The notes beneath the pieces are model-generated. The model made no database searches. It was not told the DNA's origin and saw only the letters and a list, made by a program, of their open reading frames with translations. DNA of 64,000 nt from an uncultured Myxococcales bacterium (lineage in GTDB: Bacteria > Myxococcota_A > UBA9042 > DTJE01), in assembly GCA_903847405.1 (NCBI GenBank), contig CAINDP010000115.1, positions 46,429 through 110,428 of the forward strand. Reading direction: 5' to 3'. Made by a program: the position numbers and the translations under genes. This document shows positions 7,756 to 16,410 of the stretch, piece by piece (the first letter of the stretch is position 1; every line of letters begins with the position of its first letter).

Positions 7756-9488
7756 GGGCGGCCGGTCCGGCGACCGGCCGGCCGGGCGGCCAGTGCGGCC
7801 AATGCGACCAGGAACGGCAGCAGGAAACCGGCCGGAACGGGCGACCGGGCACCCGCGGAACAGCCGCCGCCCTTCGCGCCGGCGACACAGGCGCCGTCGG
7901 TGCACGTCATGCCCCGATCGGCGCAGGATTCCACGGTCGTCCAGGTCCGGGCGTCGGCCGCGCACTGAACGAGGGCCGCGCCGTCGCACCGGGTGGCGCC
8001 GACGACGCACAAGCCCGTCGGTGCGTCCGGGGAGGTTTCGAGGGTTGCGTCCTCCCGGGCCGGGGGAACGTCGCCGTCGTCCGCGCCGGGCGCCTGATCG
8101 GGGAGGGACGCCATTTCGGCCTGGGTGTCGGTCTGGATCGCAGGCACGTCCTCCGCGGGAACGTCGGGCGCCGCGTCCGGGATGGTCGCGACGTCGGAGG
8201 TGTCCGGGTCGTCCGGCGGGACCGCCGGGTGGGCGGCCTCGTCCTCGCCGGCCGGGGAGGCGCATCCCGGGTCGTCCGGCCAGTCGGTCCGTCCGTCGAC
8301 GTCGTCGTCGATGCCGTTGCTGCAGGCGGTGGCGCCCACGCGGAACGCGGTTTCGTGGTCGTTCCGGTTCCACGGGGAGGCCTGGACCCGCAGGGTATGC
8401 GTGCCGGCGGCCATGCCGGTGCTGTCGAAGGTCGCGGCCCAGACGTGGGGCTGGGCTTCGGCCATGGGGGTCCAGGCGCCGCCGTCGACCTGGAAGCGGA
8501 CCGCGTCGGGAGCCTTGTCGCCGAACACCAGGGCGCGGACCGGGCACTGCGTCCAGTTGGCCGGGACGTTGGTGGCGCGCGGGTTGCCGCCTCCCAGGTT
8601 CACGTCCACCGGGGCCGTCGTCACCACGTAGGGCCAGGTCGCCGCCGCGAACACCCGTGCCGACAGCGCCCCTGCGTCCACGGCCAGCAGCGCGACGTGG
8701 TCCTGGTCGGACTTGCCCAGGCTGTCGAGGTTCAGGTGCAGCGTCCGGCCCCGGTACTCCGAAGCGAACGCGTGGGTGTGGCCGTAGACGTACGCGTCCA
8801 CGTCGAAGGCCTCCAGCAGGGCCTTGAACTCGGCCTTGCCGCCTTCGATCGAATTGCCGATGTCGCGGTCCACCGGGTGGTGGCCGAAGGCCAGGCGGAC
8901 CGTCGCGTCGGCGTTGTCGTCGAAGGCCTTCTGCAGGAACGCCAGTTCCCCCGCGTCGAGGGTGGCGTTGTCCGCCAGGACGCCGCCGCCGTCGCTGGCC
9001 GGGGTCGACGTCGTCAGCAGGTGCACGCTGCCGGCCGGCCCGTCGCGGCGGATCGAATGCTGGGTCTGGTGGTCGGCGCTGCCCTGGATCGAATACTGGA
9101 GGTAGTGCGGCATGCCCTTGTCGGCGTACTGGTCGTGGTTCCCAGGCAGGTCCACGTAGGTGTCCGGCGTCACCCCGCCGTCGTCCAGGATCGCGCGGTA
9201 CTTCGTCCACTCCTCCTCCTGCTGACCGGTCGGGATCGGCAGCAGGCCCGTGGCGTCGGTCAGATCGCCGCAGTTGAGGATCAGCGTGGGCTGGATCGAC
9301 TGGGCACCTTCCCGGGTCAGCCACGCCAGGTTTTCGTTCGCGCGGTCACCGGAAGACCCGATGTGCGAGTCCGAAACCACGACGAACCAGTCGATCCGCG
9401 AGGCGTCCGGCGCGTATTCGGCGGACGCGGGGAAGGCGGGCAGGAGCGTGGCGAGTACGACGATGGCGAAGGCGGCGTGGCGCAACAT
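7752..9488 (-). CDS. Secreted calcineurin-like metallophosphoesterase with MYXO-CTERM-like tail
   Basis: A 578-residue exported phosphoesterase. The signal peptide is MLRHAAFAIVVLATLLPAF with AxA cleavage near 22. All calcineurin-like metal motifs are present in order: SDSHIG, NCGDLTD, LPGNHDQ, GHHPVD and YGHTHAF, within residues 30-230. A beta-sandwich region follows, then a calcium-loop-like motif CSNGIDDDVDGRTDWPDD. Next come an Asp/Pro-rich linker and a Cys-containing segment. The C-terminus is GGGCSAG, a hydrophobic helix and an Arg cluster, matching the layout of the myxobacterial MYXO-CTERM surface-sorting signal. The start at 9488 begins the signal peptide; the longer frame upstream is intergenic. 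Substrate unknown. Confidence 0.9.
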   Translation of the reverse strand: MLRHAAFAIVVLATLLPAFPASAEYAPDASRIDWFVVVSDSHIGSSGDRANENLAWLTREGAQSIQPTLILNCGDLTDATGLLPIPTGQQEEEWTKYRAILDDGGVTPDTYVDLPGNHDQYADKGMPHYLQYSIQGSADHQTQHSIRRDGPAGSVHLLTTSTPASDGGGVLADNATLDAGELAFLQKAFDDNADATVRLAFGHHPVDRDIGNSIEGGKAEFKALLEAFDVDAYVYGHTHAFASEYRGRTLHLNLDSLGKSDQDHVALLAVDAGALSARVFAAATWPYVVTTAPVDVNLGGGNPRATNVPANWTQCPVRALVFGDKAPDAVRFQVDGGAWTPMAEAQPHVWAATFDSTGMAAGTHTLRVQASPWNRNDHETAFRVGATACSNGIDDDVDGRTDWPDDPGCASPAGEDEAAHPAVPPDDPDTSDVATIPDAAPDVPAEDVPAIQTDTQAEMASLPDQAPGADDGDVPPAREDATLETSPDAPTGLCVVGATRCDGAALVQCAADARTWTTVESCADRGMTCTDGACVAGAKGGGCSAGARSPVPAGFLLPFLVALAALAARPAGRRTGRP

Positions 9489-9617
9489 TCGGAGGTCCTC
9501 CCGAGGTCCTGCGACGGCGATGATAGCGCAAATCCCGGGCGGCGTTCCCGTGTCCGTTCCGGGGGGAACGGCGGGTCGAAAATTCAGTGGAAATGCAGCG
9601 GAATCCAGGCGCCTGCG

Positions 9618-9646
9618 TTGACAATCCGGAGGGGGGCGCAGAAAAT
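9618..9646 (+). promoter_or_regulatory. Candidate sigma70-type promoter for the coiled-coil lipoprotein
   Basis: TTGACA at 9618-9623 is a perfect -35 box. After a 17-base spacer the -10 position reads GAAAAT (4 of 6 matches). It lies about 100 bases before the lipoprotein start at 9748, in the gap between divergent genes. The prediction is from consensus only. Confidence 0.45.
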
Positions 9647-9747
9647 TGGCACACCTGAAGAAGGGGCCGCGGCAGGAATCCGGCGGCGTCCGGGTGCCCA
9701 TCGGGCCCCGAATCGGTGTTCAAGGCTACAGCGTGGAGGTGTTTGTG

Positions 9748-10140
9748 ATGAAGTTTTCGATGGCTCTGGCGACCGGCGCGCTCCTGGTGTTCGGCCTGGC
9801 CGGCTGCAACGGCAAGATCAAGGCGGACCTGGCGAAGTGCACGGCAGACTCGGCCAAGGCCACTGCCGAACTGAACGCGTCCAAGGGCGAACTGGACGGT
9901 CTGAAGAAGCAGGTGGCCGACCTGACGCAGAAGATGACCGTGGTCAGCAAGGAGCGCGAGGACCTGCTGGTCCGCGTGACCGAGTGCGATGCCGCGACCA
10001 AGGCTGCCGAGGAGGCCGCCGCCGCGAAGGCCGCGCCCGCCCCGAAGAAGGCCGCCGCGAAGAAGGAAGCGCCGAAGACGTCCACCGGCGCGCCGGTGCC
10101 GACGGTCGAAAAGAAGTTCAAGGGCCGGTTCGCGAAGTAG
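9748..10140 (+). CDS. Small coiled-coil lipoprotein
   Basis: A 130-residue lipoprotein. The signal peptide ends in a lipobox (VFGLAGC, Cys near 20). The middle (about 22-90) is a heptad-rich coiled coil with many Ala, Lys, Asp and Glu residues. The C-terminal 40 residues are rich in Ala/Lys/Pro (KAAPAPKKAAAKKEAPK). The overall plan, a lipid anchor, a helical rod and a basic tail, recalls Lpp-like or OmpA-associated envelope spacers, but no family is certain. The start at 9748 is chosen for the signal peptide and TGGAGGTG eight bases before it. Two Cys residues in the rod might pair. Confidence 0.8.
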   Translation: MKFSMALATGALLVFGLAGCNGKIKADLAKCTADSAKATAELNASKGELDGLKKQVADLTQKMTVVSKEREDLLVRVTECDAATKAAEEAAAAKAAPAPKKAAAKKEAPKTSTGAPVPTVEKKFKGRFAK

Positions 10141-10183
10141 TTCGCGCCCTGGTGATGACGGAAACCCTGAAGGAGATATCCCC

Positions 10184-10585
10184 ATGAAGAAGTTCAGCAT
10201 GATCCTGGCCGGCGCCCTGCTGGCGGTTGCCTTTGTCGCGTGCGACGCGACGAACACCACCAACGACGTGATCGGCGACACGAGCACCGACCAGGCCCCC
10301 GTCTGCACCGAGGTCCCGACCGCGACGTTGAATCTGGCGTGCGCGCAGTACCGCGAGGCCCTGTGCAGCCGCCACGTGGACTGCAGCACCTACGGCTCGA
10401 TGACCGAGTGCGACACGTGGTTCAATGGCGAGTACGGCGCGTGCGAGGATGCTCCCGCGGACGCCCTGGACGCCACGTCCCAGGCCTACCTGAAGACCTG
10501 CCTGTGCGATCTGCCCGACGCGGTCTGTACGGCCCTGGTCGCCAACGGCGCCGAGGCCACGATCCCCGCTTGCGGCAGTTTCTGA
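10184..10585 (+). CDS. Cys-rich small lipoprotein (paralogue 1)
   Basis: A 133-residue predicted lipoprotein (signal peptide with VAFVAC, Cys near 20). After a short Thr/Asp linker come about 85 residues with eight or more Cys residues: CAQYREALCSRHVDCS, ECDTWFNGEYGACE and CLCDLPDAVC. It is clearly paralogous to the product of the next gene, with the same Cys spacing and the shared pattern C..(Y/F)..ALC....C, C.TWF...YG.C and CLC.LP...C. The disulfide-rich fold is probably extracellular. GGAGATATCCCC precedes the ATG. No named family recognised. Confidence 0.82.
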   Translation: MKKFSMILAGALLAVAFVACDATNTTNDVIGDTSTDQAPVCTEVPTATLNLACAQYREALCSRHVDCSTYGSMTECDTWFNGEYGACEDAPADALDATSQAYLKTCLCDLPDAVCTALVANGAEATIPACGSF

Positions 10586-10668
10586 TCCGCGCGTTCCGAA
10601 CCCCCTCCAAACCCCCGCATTTTCCCTGATCGACCGCATCGCAGCGAGCATTCCCTCGCAGCAAGGGA

Positions 10669-10698
10669 TTGACGTCGCGAGCCGCCGGTGGTACCACC
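10669..10698 (+). promoter_or_regulatory. Candidate promoter with palindromic operator
   Basis: TTGACG at 10669-10674 is a -35 match. After 17 bases the -10 position reads TACCAC, which sits inside a perfect 12-base palindrome, GGTGGTACCACC (10687-10698). A dimeric regulator bound there would block the promoter. The downstream gene begins at 10725. This is a pattern-based call. Confidence 0.35.
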
Positions 10699-10724
10699 CA
10701 TCGCAACCCGGTGGGAGGACCCCG

Positions 10725-11120
10725 ATGACGCGTGTGCTCGCGACCCTGACTGTGATCGGTGCGGCGGCCATGCTGGCTTCCGCCTGTGTCCAGGAATCGA
10801 ACTGGTCCGCGGACCTGGGCCCGGACGCCCCGGCGTGCACGGTGGTGGCTTCCACGGACGCCAAGGACGCCTGCGTGCGGTTCCAGGCGGCCCTGTGCGC
10901 CCAGGCGGTGGGCTGCGACCTGTTCGCGGCCCTGCCGGCCTGCGTGACCTGGTTCACGGCGACCTACGGCGACTGTGAACTGGCCTCGGCGAAGCCGGCC
11001 CTCACCGACGACCAGAACACCGCCTTCGTGGCGTGCCTCTGCGGTCTGCCCAACGCCTCCTGCCGCTCGCTGGGCGAGGGTGGCGTCGAGGTTTCGGTCC
11101 CCACCTGCGCGAAGTTCTGA
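10725..11120 (+). CDS. Cys-rich small lipoprotein (paralogue 2)
   Basis: A 131-residue lipoprotein whose signal peptide ends in LASAC (Cys near 21). The mature part shares the Cys framework of the neighbour at 10184: CVRFQAALCAQAVGCD, CVTWFTATYGDCE and CLCGLPNASC, ending in a short PTCAKF tail as the paralogue ends in PACGSF. Tandem duplication is the simplest origin. The signal peptides and linkers have diverged while the Cys-rich core is kept, which suggests a conserved extracellular disulfide fold. GGGAGGACCCCG precedes the ATG. It has its own promoter candidate at 10669. Function unknown. Confidence 0.82.
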   Translation: MTRVLATLTVIGAAAMLASACVQESNWSADLGPDAPACTVVASTDAKDACVRFQAALCAQAVGCDLFAALPACVTWFTATYGDCELASAKPALTDDQNTAFVACLCGLPNASCRSLGEGGVEVSVPTCAKF

Positions 11121-11167
11121 CGTCGACGCTCCGGGGGGCCTGAACGACTCCGGGAAAAACCACGAGG

Positions 11168-13030
11168 CTACTGGACGTCCAACGCGGGTAGGCAGAAGTC
11201 CGCCGTGGCGGGGTCGCCGTTCAGGACGCCGTCCGGGGTCAGCCACTTCGCGTCCTTCGCCACCACCGGAACGACGACGTCGTACACGCCGTTCGCGTCG
11301 GTTCGGCCCTCGGCCGCGGTCTGCAGCGTGGACGCGAAGGACGTGTCCCCCAGGGACCAGGTGTTCTGCGCCGATTCCGCCGACACCGGGAAGAACAGGC
11401 GCACCGAAACCGAGGCCAGGGGCGTGCCGTCGGAGGCCGCGCGAATCCGTCCACGGACCAGGGCGCCCTCGGGCAGCGACACGTCCAGGGTATGGGCGGC
11501 GGTCAGATCCAGCGACGGGTAGGCGACGCGCGGGAACCCCGTGCGGGCAGGCGGGCTGACGACCAGGGCGTACTGCCCGGGGTCCACCGCCACCGAAAAG
11601 GCTCCGCCCGAGTCCGTGGTCGCCTCGAAGACGGCCTCGGTCGCACCGGCCTGGGCCACGGCCCCCATCGCCGCCTGGCGGTTGGTCATCAGCGACACGA
11701 CCGCATCGGCCACGGGCAGGCCCGTCGCCGCGCGGAGGACGTGGCCCGTGACCGGGACGCGGGGGCCCAGTTGGATCTGGAAGGCCGGGCTGTCCTGGGT
11801 CAGGAGGTCCAGGGTCCGCACGGAAGCCGCCCAGGGCGACTCGGGCGGCGGCGTGATCGCGAGGGTGTATGTTCCCTCCAGCAGGTCCATGGTCCCCACG
11901 CCGAAGGCATCCGTCGTGGTCGCCGCCGTGAAGTCGCCGTTTCCGGCCGTGCCCACCGCCGTCACGCGAGCCTGGGGCACCGTCGTGTCCAATCCCTCGC
12001 CCCCGAAGATCTGGACGGACACCGTGCGGACCTCCGGCACCGGGTCCACGTCCAGCGTCAGGAACGGCGTCGTGGCGTAGTCGGCCTGGAGGGCGTCGAG
12101 GCCGCCGGTCCACAGGAAGTGCCGCGTGGGGAAGAGGGGGGGCGAGCGTCCGGCCGACACGGTGATGTCGACGGCGCCGGCGCCGGGCGGCAGGATCAGC
12201 ACGAACACGCCCTGGGCGTCCGTGAGAGTGCTGGTGCCGATCCGGTCGGTTCCCACCTTGCCGGCCACCTGGGCGCCGGTGACGGGTTGGTGGCCCGCGT
12301 CCACGACCTGCCGCACGACGCCCTGAAGGCGCATGTACGATGCGTCCGGCGGCAGCACGACGTCCATCGTGACGTCCGCCCCGACCTGCAGGGGGAACGA
12401 GAACGGCGGCAGCGTTTCCAGCACGCCGGAGCCCGGGATGAACGTCACCTGATAGGCCAGGTTCGGCAGCAGCCGCAGGGAAAAACGCGGCGCATCGGAG
12501 GCGGTCGCGTCGAAGGCCTGGACGGCGGCCTCGCTGCGGAACTGGGTCCCCGGAACGCGGCCGGTCGCCACGGCCACTAGGCGCCCTGCCGCGAGGTCGG
12601 CATCCGAGGCCGGGGAGGCCGGCGCATCGCCGTTGCCCGTCCATGCGCCGCCTGCGGGGGCGTGGAAGACCCGGCCCTGGACGACGACGGGGGCGGCCAG
12701 CGACAGGTCCAGGGCCCCGGTGGTGTCGATCGTCAGGCTGGTGAACTGGTCGCCCAGCAGGGCGCCGGCGGGATCGGGATCCGCCTGGACCGAAAACGCC
12801 ATGGCCCACGGCGGGAAGGCGACGCACACGCCGGCCGACGCCGCGCAACCGGTTCCGACGGGGCAGTCGCCGTCCGCCTGGCACGCCTGGCCGGCGTTGC
12901 CGGGCACGCCGCTCTGGGTCGCGTCCTGGACCCTCGGCACATCCGTGGCGCCGACCTGGTCGCCGGTGTCGCCGCCGCAGGCCACAAGGACCAGGACGGC
13001 GGCGAACGCGATGGCGATGGCGTGCTTCAT
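11168..13030 (-). CDS. Large lipoprotein with carboxypeptidase-regulatory-like repeats
   Basis: A 620-residue lipoprotein (MKHAIAIAFAAVLVLVAC). A short Cys-rich module follows (CQADGDCPVGTGC and CVAFP), of a type common in myxobacterial surface proteins. The rest is a chain of about five beta-sandwich repeats with the carboxypeptidase-regulatory-like signature: VTGAQVAGKVG, TDAQGVFVLILPPG, GLPVADAVVSLMTN, TDSGGAFSVAVDPGQYAL and TDANGVYDVVVPV. Such repeats usually act as structural or binding modules on the cell surface. The start overlaps the stop of the upstream lipoprotein gene (ATGA at 13027-13030). I chose 13030 because it starts the signal peptide. Confidence 0.85.
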   Translation of the reverse strand: MKHAIAIAFAAVLVLVACGGDTGDQVGATDVPRVQDATQSGVPGNAGQACQADGDCPVGTGCAASAGVCVAFPPWAMAFSVQADPDPAGALLGDQFTSLTIDTTGALDLSLAAPVVVQGRVFHAPAGGAWTGNGDAPASPASDADLAAGRLVAVATGRVPGTQFRSEAAVQAFDATASDAPRFSLRLLPNLAYQVTFIPGSGVLETLPPFSFPLQVGADVTMDVVLPPDASYMRLQGVVRQVVDAGHQPVTGAQVAGKVGTDRIGTSTLTDAQGVFVLILPPGAGAVDITVSAGRSPPLFPTRHFLWTGGLDALQADYATTPFLTLDVDPVPEVRTVSVQIFGGEGLDTTVPQARVTAVGTAGNGDFTAATTTDAFGVGTMDLLEGTYTLAITPPPESPWAASVRTLDLLTQDSPAFQIQLGPRVPVTGHVLRAATGLPVADAVVSLMTNRQAAMGAVAQAGATEAVFEATTDSGGAFSVAVDPGQYALVVSPPARTGFPRVAYPSLDLTAAHTLDVSLPEGALVRGRIRAASDGTPLASVSVRLFFPVSAESAQNTWSLGDTSFASTLQTAAEGRTDANGVYDVVVPVVAKDAKWLTPDGVLNGDPATADFCLPALDVQ

Positions 13031-13554
13031 TGCCCGCTCACCTGCACGTCGCAGGCCACCTGGGGCACGAACGTCCACGAGACGTAGGCATAGCCCCCCG
13101 TGATGATCCGCCCCTGCTCCGGGTCGAACTCGATCTTGTGGTCCGACACGAACAACTCCAGGACGTGCGGCGCCTGGAACGGGATCAGGTCCGTCAGGAA
13201 GGCGCAGGGGTTGAACTGTATGCTGGGCTGCCCGGTGAAGGCGGGCCCCACCGGGGTCGGCGATTCCAGGTACCCGACGTACCACTGGTAGTCCAGGGCG
13301 TCCGCCGCCGTATCGGGGTCCGTCACCGCGCCCGCGACCGAAAACCGCGTGCTGATCGTGGTCAGGTTCACGATCTCGTCCGGTGACGGTTCCACCAGCG
13401 AGCGATCGATCGTCGGTCCGAACGCCACGTTCGGCCTTTCCTCGATGTCGGGCCACCATACGCATCCCCCAACCAGGGCAGCCACCAGCACCGGCGCGAC
13501 GAATCGCACCACGGCTGCCGCCATGGAAAGGAAAAGCAATGGGCGTGCCAGCAT
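13027..13554 (-). CDS. Lipoprotein of unknown function
   Basis: A predicted lipoprotein of about 175 residues. A long hydrophobic stretch ends in ALVGGC (lipobox). The mature part is beta-rich, with a segment (SVAGAVTDPDTAADALDYQWYVG) resembling Ig-like or PKD-type repeats, and four Cys residues. The start is unclear: TTG at 13593, ATG at 13554 (AGGAG about 14 bases before it) or ATG at 13524 are all in frame. I use 13554, which gives a normal signal length. The gene overlaps the next one by ATGA, so this pair is co-translated and may form a surface complex. No family recognised. Confidence 0.72.
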   Translation of the reverse strand: MLARPLLFLSMAAAVVRFVAPVLVAALVGGCVWWPDIEERPNVAFGPTIDRSLVEPSPDEIVNLTTISTRFSVAGAVTDPDTAADALDYQWYVGYLESPTPVGPAFTGQPSIQFNPCAFLTDLIPFQAPHVLELFVSDHKIEFDPEQGRIITGGYAYVSWTFVPQVACDVQVSGQ

Positions 13555-13662
13555 CGACACCCGGGCAACTCCTGGGATCAAGGCCACTTTCAATGCGCCG
13601 GTCCGGGTTCGCGCCCCCGGCGCCCGGGACGGTGCGACAAACGGATCAGGCCGATGCCCGAC

Positions 13663-15456
13663 CTACACGTCCCGTCCCGCCTCGCGTTCGCGCTCGACGT
13701 ACCGGAAGATCGTCCGGGGCTCGACCCCCAGGTCCCGGGCCGTCTGGGTCCGGTTGCCCTTGTTCTTCTGCAGGACCTCCAGGACGTATTCCCGTTCGAA
13801 GCGGTCCCGGGCCTCCGACAGGGGCACCGTGGGACGCTCGTCCTCCTCGGGAATCTCGATGTCCGCCAGGGTCAACTGGGGGCCGTTGGCGAACAGGACC
13901 GCCTTCCGGACGCGGTTTTCCAGTTCGCGGATGTTCCCCGGCCAGCGGAACTTCCGCAGGGCCTTCAGCGCCTCGGGCGAAAAACTGCGCACCGGGGCGG
14001 TCGCTTCCGACGCGAAGCGCTGCAGGAAGTACTGCGCCAGCACCTCGATGTCGGCGCCGCGTTCGCGCAGGGGGGGCAGCGTCACCGTGACCACGGCGAT
14101 GCGGTAGTACAGATCCTCGCGGAACCGGTTGTTGCGGATGTCGTCCTGGAGATTGCGGTTCGTGGCGGTCAGCAGGCGGACGTTGACCTTTTCCGGCCGC
14201 GAGCCGCCGACCCGCGTCACCATGCCGTCCTGCAGCACGCGCAGCAGCTTGACCTGCAGACCCAGAGGCAGTTCGCCGACCTCGTCCAGGAACAGCGTGC
14301 CGTTGTGGGCCGCCTGGAACTTGCCGATGGTGGCCGCCACCGCGCCGGTGAAGGCGCCGCGACAGTGGCCGAACAGTTCGCTTTCGATCAGGTTTTCGGG
14401 GATCGCGCCGCAGTTCACCGCCACGAACGGCCCGCCCGAGCGCGTGCTGCGGCCGTGCAGTTCGCGGGCGACCAGCTCCTTGCCGGTGCCCGTTTCGCCC
14501 AGCACCAGCACCGGGACGTCGGTCGGGGCGACGCGCTGGACGCGGGTGAACACGTCCTGCATGCCCTGGCAACTGCCGATCAGGGACCCGAAGCGGGAGG
14601 CCTTGACCTCTTCCTTGAGGGACTTGTTATCCCGTTCCAGGGATTCGATCAGCAGCAGGTTCTGGCAGATCACCGCGGCCTGCCCGGCGTACACCATCAG
14701 CGTCCGCAGCCGCACCTCGTCCAGCAGGTTGAGCAGCCGTTCGGTGCCCAGGTACAGCACGCCGCGCGTCTCGCCGCCGATCTTCAGCGGGATGCAGGCC
14801 ACGGACGCCAGCTTCAGGTTGATGACCGAGGTGCAGCCCGAAAACTCGCGGTTGTTCAGGGCGTCGGCCACCAGTTGCGGCTCGCCGTCCTTCAGGGCCT
14901 TCTGGACGATGCTTTCGCTGAACAGGACCTCGTCGGGCGGCATCGCCTTGCGATCCACGTTCCGGGCCACCTTGACCACGGGCACGCCGTTTTCGACGAA
15001 CAGGATGAACCCCTTGCTGGCCTGGGTCAGTGCCAGCGTTTCGTCCAGCAGGGTCGCCAGCGCGCGGTCCAGGTCGCGGGATTCCATCAGGCGCCGGCTG
15101 AAGGCGCCCAGGGACTCCAGTTGCTTGAGGGCGGAGGCCTCGTCCGGGGCCTGGTCGTCCAGGGGGGCATCGCCGGGGGCGTACACCAGCGTGCAGTCGC
15201 CCAGGCGCAGCACGTCCCACGGTTCCAGGCGGGCGGTCTTGACCTTGCGGCCGTTGACCAGCACGTCGGCGTCGCGGTCCAGGGGGCGGATGTGGTGGAC
15301 CGAGCCCTCCAGCACCACCTCGGCGTGGAGGTCCTTCACCCCGGCCGGGGGCAGCGGCACGTCGCACGTGGGGTCACGGCCCAGGGTCGTCACGGCGCGG
15401 AACAGCGGGAATCGCTTCGGCGGTTGCGACCCCTGAAACAGCAGGATCCGGGCCAC
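13663..15456 (-). CDS. FHA-GAF-sigma54 enhancer-binding protein
   Basis: A transcription activator of about 597 residues built from four parts. An N-terminal FHA domain (about 20-95; [12 protein letters not shown], then HAEV and VLVNGRKV) reads phosphothreonine signals. A GAF domain (about 120-270) follows. The sigma54 AAA+ domain (about 285-520) has [14 protein letters not shown] and TLFLDEVGE. The end is a Fis-type helix-turn-helix ([20 protein letters not shown]). FHA-linked activators respond to Ser/Thr kinases and are very common in myxobacteria. GTG at 15462 overlaps the ribosome site AGGAGGTG, so GTG at 15456 is preferred. It sits nine bases after the stop of the preceding membrane-protein gene. 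Confidence 0.93.
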   Translation of the reverse strand: MARILLFQGSQPPKRFPLFRAVTTLGRDPTCDVPLPPAGVKDLHAEVVLEGSVHHIRPLDRDADVLVNGRKVKTARLEPWDVLRLGDCTLVYAPGDAPLDDQAPDEASALKQLESLGAFSRRLMESRDLDRALATLLDETLALTQASKGFILFVENGVPVVKVARNVDRKAMPPDEVLFSESIVQKALKDGEPQLVADALNNREFSGCTSVINLKLASVACIPLKIGGETRGVLYLGTERLLNLLDEVRLRTLMVYAGQAAVICQNLLLIESLERDNKSLKEEVKASRFGSLIGSCQGMQDVFTRVQRVAPTDVPVLVLGETGTGKELVARELHGRSTRSGGPFVAVNCGAIPENLIESELFGHCRGAFTGAVAATIGKFQAAHNGTLFLDEVGELPLGLQVKLLRVLQDGMVTRVGGSRPEKVNVRLLTATNRNLQDDIRNNRFREDLYYRIAVVTVTLPPLRERGADIEVLAQYFLQRFASEATAPVRSFSPEALKALRKFRWPGNIRELENRVRKAVLFANGPQLTLADIEIPEEDERPTVPLSEARDRFEREYVLEVLQKNKGNRTQTARDLGVEPRTIFRYVEREREAGRDV

Positions 15457-15465
15457 ACGCACCTC

Positions 15466-16284
15466 CTAGAACCGCGCACACACGGCGATGCCGGGCGCGA
15501 GTCCCGCCCCCGGGGGCGCCACGACCGGGCACGGGACGAACTTCGTCGACTTCACCTCGGGCGTGAAATCCTGGAAGGCGTCCACGATCCCCCAGACGGC
15601 CAGGGCCGCGAAGGTCCCCAGGCCGACGTATTGTACGATCCGCAGGTCCCGGGCGACGCCGGCATCGCGCGCCGAATAGTAGCCGTCGCTGCCGCGCAGC
15701 GATTCGATCGACACCCAGGCGGCGATGTTCAGGGCCAGCGAAACGGTCTGCCCCGTCAGGAACAGCGCGCCCTTGGTGTTCCGGCCGTTCAGGAACTGCC
15801 CGACCCCGAAGGGGACCAGGTTCGGTACCCAACTGCGGCGCACGATCGTTTCCTCGGTGCGCTCGCACTTGACCAGGTCGACCGGGGGCTTCGGGGCGGG
15901 TTCGGCCTCGATCACGTGCAGGCCGATCAGTTTCTTGCGGATGGCCTCGAACCGCTCGATCAGCGAGGGGGGGTAGAAGAAGGAATCCAGGCGGTGCTGC
16001 GGGGCCAGGGTCAGCAACGCCGTGAACTCGTCCTCCATCTTTCGCTCGTCGCCCAGCCAGTGGTAGCACGCCGCCAGGTACTCGTGGGCCCGGACCACGA
16101 GGTCCGGCGAGGCCAGGCGCACGTCCGGGTACAGCAGCGGTCGCAACTGCTGGACGGCCTTGGCGTAGTCCTGGAAACGGAAGGTGTTTTCGGCCGTCTG
16201 GAATTCGTCCTCGGGGGCGCCCGCGACGGCCGGCGAGGTGGTCGCGAGGAGGCAGGCGAACACCGCCACCGCAGCCAGCCTCAC
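15466..16284 (-). CDS. Exported membrane protein with DUF5683-like region
   Basis: A protein of about 272 residues. The GTG at 16284 begins a signal peptide (VRLAAVAVFACLLATTSPAVA). Residues 25-110 look like helical repeats (FQDYAKAVQQLRPLLYPD, then AHEYLAACYHWLGDERKMEDE), close to TPR. After a Pro-rich link come membrane segments with the motif LVPFGVGQFLNGRNTKGALFL, known from DUF5683-type small membrane proteins. A Pro/Ala/Gly-rich end follows. It precedes the FHA-GAF-sigma54 regulator gene by nine bases and is probably in one operon with it. Function unknown. The start is not firm: the ribosome site is weak. Confidence 0.75.
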   Translation of the reverse strand: MRLAAVAVFACLLATTSPAVAGAPEDEFQTAENTFRFQDYAKAVQQLRPLLYPDVRLASPDLVVRAHEYLAACYHWLGDERKMEDEFTALLTLAPQHRLDSFFYPPSLIERFEAIRKKLIGLHVIEAEPAPKPPVDLVKCERTEETIVRRSWVPNLVPFGVGQFLNGRNTKGALFLTGQTVSLALNIAAWVSIESLRGSDGYYSARDAGVARDLRIVQYVGLGTFAALAVWGIVDAFQDFTPEVKSTKFVPCPVVAPPGAGLAPGIAVCARF

Positions 16285-16330
16285 TGGACAGCCACCGGAC
16301 AACAGGACCCCCGCGCGCGACACGGCAGCG

Positions 16331-16336
16331 AGTATA
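16331..16336 (-). promoter_or_regulatory. Candidate extended -10 promoter (minus strand)
   Basis: The minus strand reads TGCTATACT: an extended TG plus TATACT (-10, 5 of 6). It lies about 47 bases before the GTG at 16284. No good -35 is seen, which fits an extended -10 promoter. Confidence 0.35.
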
Positions 16337-16377
16337 GCACCGCGCCTGCGCGCGGGTGGGAGTTGGCGGACGGGTGG

Positions 16378-16383
16378 TACAAT
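16378..16383 (+). promoter_or_regulatory. Candidate -10 box for the TPR gene
   Basis: TACAAT (5 of 6 to consensus) lies 27 bases before the start at 16411 in the divergent gap. No clear -35 box at 16-18 bases upstream, so support is limited. Confidence 0.3.
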
Positions 16384-16410
16384 GTCGACCAAGGCTTGCT
16401 GGAGCGACGG

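Noticed and set aside
9640..9662. TTGGCACA as a sigma54 promoter
   Set aside because: The required GC/TGC element at the proper distance is absent; a TTGACA sigma70-type box fits better.
13654..16410. Plus-strand frame extending the TPR gene upstream by about 900 codons
   Set aside because: It lies opposite the FHA-GAF-sigma54 regulator and a membrane-protein gene, has shadow composition (Gln/Val/His/Asp rich), and the signal peptide and ribosome site start at 16411.
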